Notes under the pieces: generated by a model
Told to the model about the DNA's origin: nothing
The model's database searches: none
What the model saw: only the letters and a program-made list of their open reading frames with translations
Part shown: in pieces, positions 63,642-64,000 of the stretch
Position numbering within the stretch: the stretch's first letter is position 1
How the letters are laid out: each line of letters begins with the position of its first letter
Source: Aureobasidium sp. EXF-3400
Taxonomy: Eukaryota; Ascomycota; Dothideomycetes; Dothideales; Saccotheciaceae
Assembly: GCA_024195585.1 (NCBI GenBank)
Contig: SWBL01000089.1
Location: 1-64,000, forward strand
Direction of reading: 5' to 3'
Length of the DNA: 64,000 nt
Made by a program: the position numbers and the translations under genes

Positions 63642-64000
63642 GTGGCTTGATGCTTTCTTGGACCATAGTGTCTGTTCTACTTCCTTCTTTTCTACTTTAT
63701 ACCATTTGCGCAGCTTCTGTCATATCTTTGTAGTCGATGTTATCGGTCATTGACACTACCCTTGTATATACTTCTATATAACTTAATTATTTACTCTTTC
63801 AACATCACAAAATTCTGCTTTCAGCTAACTCCACCTTGTGCTTGAGACTGTCATAGTCTCGTGATTAGCCTCTCCTAAGAATGAGATACAAACGCATTAC
63901 GAGCTATCGAAATGCAGTCACAATTAGAATGTAAGCCTGGCCATTGAAATATCCTCTAATGGGGTTCTCTCTGTGGAAACCACATTCTTTTTGAAGTTAT
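63642..64000. other. 3' region of the secreted-protein gene to window end
   Basis: T-rich 3' UTR-like sequence; nothing else recognised. Confidence 0.5.

Overview
The window looks like nuclear DNA of a filamentous ascomycete. Most genes carry one to five short introns (about 45-120 bp) with GTAAGT/GTATGT-type donors, CTAAC/CTGAC-type branch points and CAG/TAG acceptors. Gene density is about one per 1.7 kb on both strands. The gene set is that of Pezizomycotina, and the gene order APC5-COX13-APN2-MAT is the classic flank of the mating-type locus there. The MAT proteins point to Dothideomycetes; the species cannot be named from the sequence alone.

Left part (1-26 kb), mostly housekeeping: a 9-bp minisatellite at the edge; an RWD/DUF1115 protein; UBA4 (tRNA thiolation/urmylation E1) divergent from a small SET-domain protein; an unrecognised two-exon gene; an F-box-like protein; a TYW2/TRM12-like wybutosine enzyme; a CZIB/DUF866 zinc protein; a mitochondrial helical-repeat protein; a MAPEG protein; NMD3; a second F-box-like protein; 5-oxoprolinase; and an ankyrin-DIL protein.

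Middle part (26-47 kb): an acidic low-complexity protein whose reading frame continues past its stop with two in-frame TAGs; ISD11 (Fe-S cluster assembly); an ASH1-like AWS-SET-postSET histone methyltransferase; ERF2 palmitoyltransferase; an NDUFA4-like mitochondrial protein; a large serine-rich unknown; a small His-rich membrane protein; sorting nexin SNX3/GRD19; two very small genes (a 52-aa zinc-ribbon-like protein and a 79-aa protein of three 14-residue repeats) that share an identical 20-bp upstream element; and an NVJ2-like PH-SMP lipid-transfer protein.

Right part (47-64 kb): the mating-type locus. MAT1-1-1 (alpha-box) and MAT1-2-1 (MATA-HMG box) lie about 2 kb apart on one contig, with an unrecognised five-exon gene between them, followed by APN2, COX13 and APC5. 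Carrying both mating-type master regulators in one haploid sequence is the arrangement of a homothallic (self-fertile) fungus, and this is the most notable biology in the window. Beyond it lie an MDR-family reductase, a pinin/MemA-domain splicing protein and a secreted cysteine-containing protein.
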